5,943 bases of DNA, from the NCBI GenBank assembly GCA_003644325.1, contig QNCA01000101.1, forward strand, positions 1 to 5,943, in the 5' to 3' direction. Shown piece by piece: positions 5,201 to 5,943 of this stretch. Source of the stretch: Planctomycetota bacterium. GTDB taxonomy: Bacteria > Planctomycetota > B129-G9. The notes beneath the pieces were generated by a model. That model had not been told where the DNA came from. It made no database searches and was given only the letters and a program-made list of their open reading frames with translations. Position numbers and translations under genes: made by a program. Positions within the stretch are counted from its first letter, which is position 1, and each line of letters begins with the position of its first letter.

Positions 5201-5943
5201 AGGGGAGTTCCACCTGAGCAGAGGGCGGTTGGAGAAGGCACAGGAGGCGCTGGAGCGCTGCCTGAGCATAGCGAAGGAAGTCGGCGAGAAGCGCAAGGTC
5301 TGCGACGCTTACGCGCTGCTGGGCTCGCTGAACATTGAGCGCGACGACCTGAAGCGCGGCATTGAATTGTGCGAACGCGGGCTGGGAATGGCGAGGTCGC
5401 TCAACAGCAAGTACCGCATGGCAAGCATTGCCTGGCTGCTGGGCGGGGCGTTCCTCAAGCGGGGCGAGTACGACACCGCGCACGAGTTCCTCGGTCACAG
5501 CCGCCGGATATTCGAAAAGATAGGCGCGGAGCGCGAACTGTCGCAGGTGTTCTACCTCCTGGGCGAGGTGCTCTTTCGCAAGCGGGAACTGTTCACCGCG
5601 CGGCAGTTCCTGACCATGGCCATAAACCGGGCGACCTTGCTGGACGACCGGGGCATACTGGCCAGGGCGCACCGCGTACTGGCGCATATCTACATGGAAG
5701 AAAACGATACCGAGCAGGCACAGAGGTGTTACAGGGAAAGCATAGCGATATTCGAGCGTCACCAGGACTCGCTGGGCCTGGCGCGGGCCTGCCAGGACTT
5801 CGGGCTGTTCCTGCTGGAGTACGGCCACAGCGCGGGAGAGGACGCCTCGCCGGCGGGCCTGAAGTACCTCAACCGCGCCTTCGACCTATACCGCGGGGCC
5901 GGGGCGGGTTTCTTGGCGCGGAAGGCGGAAATCCTGCTCAACA
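2208..5943 (+). CDS. Ser/Thr protein kinase - STAND/AAA ATPase - TPR hybrid protein (3' end outside window)
   Basis: The frame is open for 1245 codons and has no stop before the window ends. Residues about 10-320 are a Hanks-type kinase: glycine loop GAGAMGQV (18-25), Lys40, alpha-C Glu58, catalytic loop HGDLKPAH (123-130), DFG (198-200), APE (227-229) and SDLYSLG (240-246). After AFVGRERE (341-348) comes an AAA_16/STAND-type ATPase (about 341-620) with P-loop GAAGTGKR (371-378), a Walker B-like LVLCVENLQFAD (485-496) and GGNPLF (584-589). A helical region follows. From about 760 to the end there are roughly a dozen TPR-like helix pairs about 40 residues apart. Related proteins (PknK-like and multidomain regulators) are cytoplasmic signal transducers that often carry further output domains at the C-terminus; that part is not seen here. 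Odd points: HRD is HGD (non-RD type); the metal-binding Asn after the catalytic loop is His130; the P-loop Ser/Thr is Arg378; Walker B Asp-Asp is Glu490-Asn491; and about 58 low-complexity residues interrupt the kinase at about 132-189. ATA is the favoured Ile codon (at least 26 uses) despite the high GC content. Kinase activity is plausible but not certain. Confidence 0.95.
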   Translation, partial: MKVGDTIDNRYELLRLLGAGAMGQVFLARDVTNNERVALKTIKPDLVTGDGLGRFENEFSAIKEIEHPNLVRMYEFSRRYFTMEYIDAGVLDTSKPLPMAEALHIGVEICRALNFIHKKGLVHGDLKPAHVLISSRQGGQTLPARAEKKARSFQPERRSEATGKGLPPAPGRPKAEESGQRDIPASAHVSDSRVKLIDFGLSRRVADSEAVTVKEDVKVEGTIEYMAPEQIKGLGKDARSDLYSLGVLLYEMLTGRLPFQGKDFMTIALGHLNRPPEPPSKINPEVVPQVEALILRLLNKNPDRRYQTAEDVGRRLAELMGGREARETAVLKGRRYLFAPAFVGREREIKVLNTYLEKALRSRGCCVLVHGAAGTGKRRLLREFRAEHLLDELAFLSGTCSRSPGAHAQYYADILSQAFHVLERLDDRLLSEKIWEWSIMLTRLMPKSEPEWYLENLQQAISLEPTLMARNIADLLLTICRHRPLVLCVENLQFADRFGCDLFGRLAGECGDKALCLVASFLDEPGVRDTPFTHLLGRLQKNRAIIDVRLKPIDRKDLEQMIGSMMGHSETARRLGEEVGRITGGNPLFAEEIVKSFADQEIIFRVGSRWRLDEEKLEHYNIPNTLEDVILERALTLGPRHREVVEAAAVVRWGIDFSALMRLTRMTQLDLYYILGDLVSQGVLKEMVRPEGRTYRFPTGRVRDYFYTRMDMRTRSKHHEQMGRIIEARHEDSLDPVLGDLIYHYGGCNNNRRLLECLLMAGERAETEEGLRPALACYERALAIISEHGGDRRRHVAVLGKMARLNTALGNLTKARAQFEAALRNSEKDSRESAQITRDMGRMYMVSGDVERAGECFRYAEKALARLGIDDAELSAARGEYYLHMDNLKAAEERLAHARRLAGEAEDRGTLVDAGVLLGTVLLRRGRAEEGITALQETLAAAERSNINRLKLRALAAMVRALLYVGKVESAETYMLQMHEVSGRSDGALNMLEYLASAGEFHLSRGRLEKAQEALERCLSIAKEVGEKRKVCDAYALLGSLNIERDDLKRGIELCERGLGMARSLNSKYRMASIAWLLGGAFLKRGEYDTAHEFLGHSRRIFEKIGAERELSQVFYLLGEVLFRKRELFTARQFLTMAINRATLLDDRGILARAHRVLAHIYMEENDTEQAQRCYRESIAIFERHQDSLGLARACQDFGLFLLEYGHSAGEDASPAGLKYLNRAFDLYRGAGAGFLARKAEILLN
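2601..2774. repeat. In-frame palindrome-rich insert within the kinase domain
   Basis: The segment between the catalytic loop (ending near codon 131) and VKLIDFG (194-200) is some 50 residues longer than the short strand turn usual here. It is bracketed by a 10-bp near-direct repeat, GGCGCACGTG (2591-2600) and GGCCCACGTG (2765-2774), exactly 174 bases apart, which is 58 codons. Inside it, CGCTGCCCGC (2629-2638) and GCGGGCAGCG (2740-2749) form a perfect 10-bp inverted repeat enclosing further stems (2639-2645 with 2654-2660; 2680-2685 with 2711-2716). The encoded peptide is polar, basic and Pro-rich, without a recognisable fold. It resembles a small REP- or MITE-like element captured in frame; an expanded natural loop is the alternative. 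Confidence 0.5.
2639..2666 (+). terminator. Terminator-like hairpin inside the kinase coding sequence
   Basis: CCGAGCC (2639-2645) pairs perfectly with GGCTCGG (2654-2660) around the loop GAAAAAAA and is followed by TCTTTT (2661-2666). This has the layout of a weak Rho-independent terminator on the sense strand, about 430 bases into the gene. It lies in the palindromic insert. In translated mRNA the ribosome would normally prevent it from forming, so its activity is uncertain. Confidence 0.3.

Noticed and set aside
4194..5828. Long minus-strand open frame of 544 codons
   Set aside because: It is the GC-rich antisense shadow of the TPR part of the plus-strand gene, has no recognisable domain, and the plus strand here shows clear TPR periodicity.

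Overview
The window looks like part of a GC-rich, Gram-negative-type bacterial genome. Two things support this: a secreted protein with a PEP-CTERM sorting tail, which implies an exosortase and a diderm envelope, and a very large hybrid protein joining a eukaryote-like Ser/Thr kinase, a STAND/AAA ATPase and TPR repeats, as seen in Planctomycetes-like, Myxococcota-like and several candidate phyla. The sequence alone does not fix the taxon. The kinase gene is strongly GC-rich yet prefers the Ile codon ATA, which is an unusual lineage hint.

Layout, left to right. Bases 1-72 are GC-rich and full of small hairpins; they may be the 3' tip of an upstream gene. After a drop to AT-rich sequence at about 118 there is a good sigma70-type promoter (TTGCAA-N18-TATAAT) and a strong ribosome binding site. 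These serve a 383-residue secreted LVIVD-repeat beta-propeller protein with a PEP-CTERM tail (208-1359). Directly behind its stop codon, in the same frame, lies the start-less 3' remnant of a second, diverged LVIVD/PEP-CTERM gene (1360-1692). Bases 1693-2207 hold no convincing gene. They contain a cluster of palindromes, a degenerate heptamer repeat, a second promoter-like site (TTGCGG-N17-TATAAT) and a CAAGGG hexamer array. From a GTG at 2208 to the window end a single open frame (1245 codons, still open) encodes the kinase-ATPase-TPR protein. All long minus-strand open frames from 2487 onward are shadows of this gene.

How the parts may relate. The secreted propeller and the cytoplasmic kinase appear to be separate transcription units with different base composition and no evident shared function. 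The kinase is probably a signalling hub: the TPR and STAND modules would sense or assemble, and the kinase would relay.

The most interesting feature is an in-frame, palindrome-rich insert of about 58 codons in the kinase domain, between the catalytic loop and DFG. It is bracketed by a 10-bp near-direct repeat, carries a terminator-like hairpin, and shares short motifs with the intergenic region just upstream of the gene. The kinase and the ATPase both also lack some metal-binding consensus residues. No complete, clearly new multi-gene system is visible.
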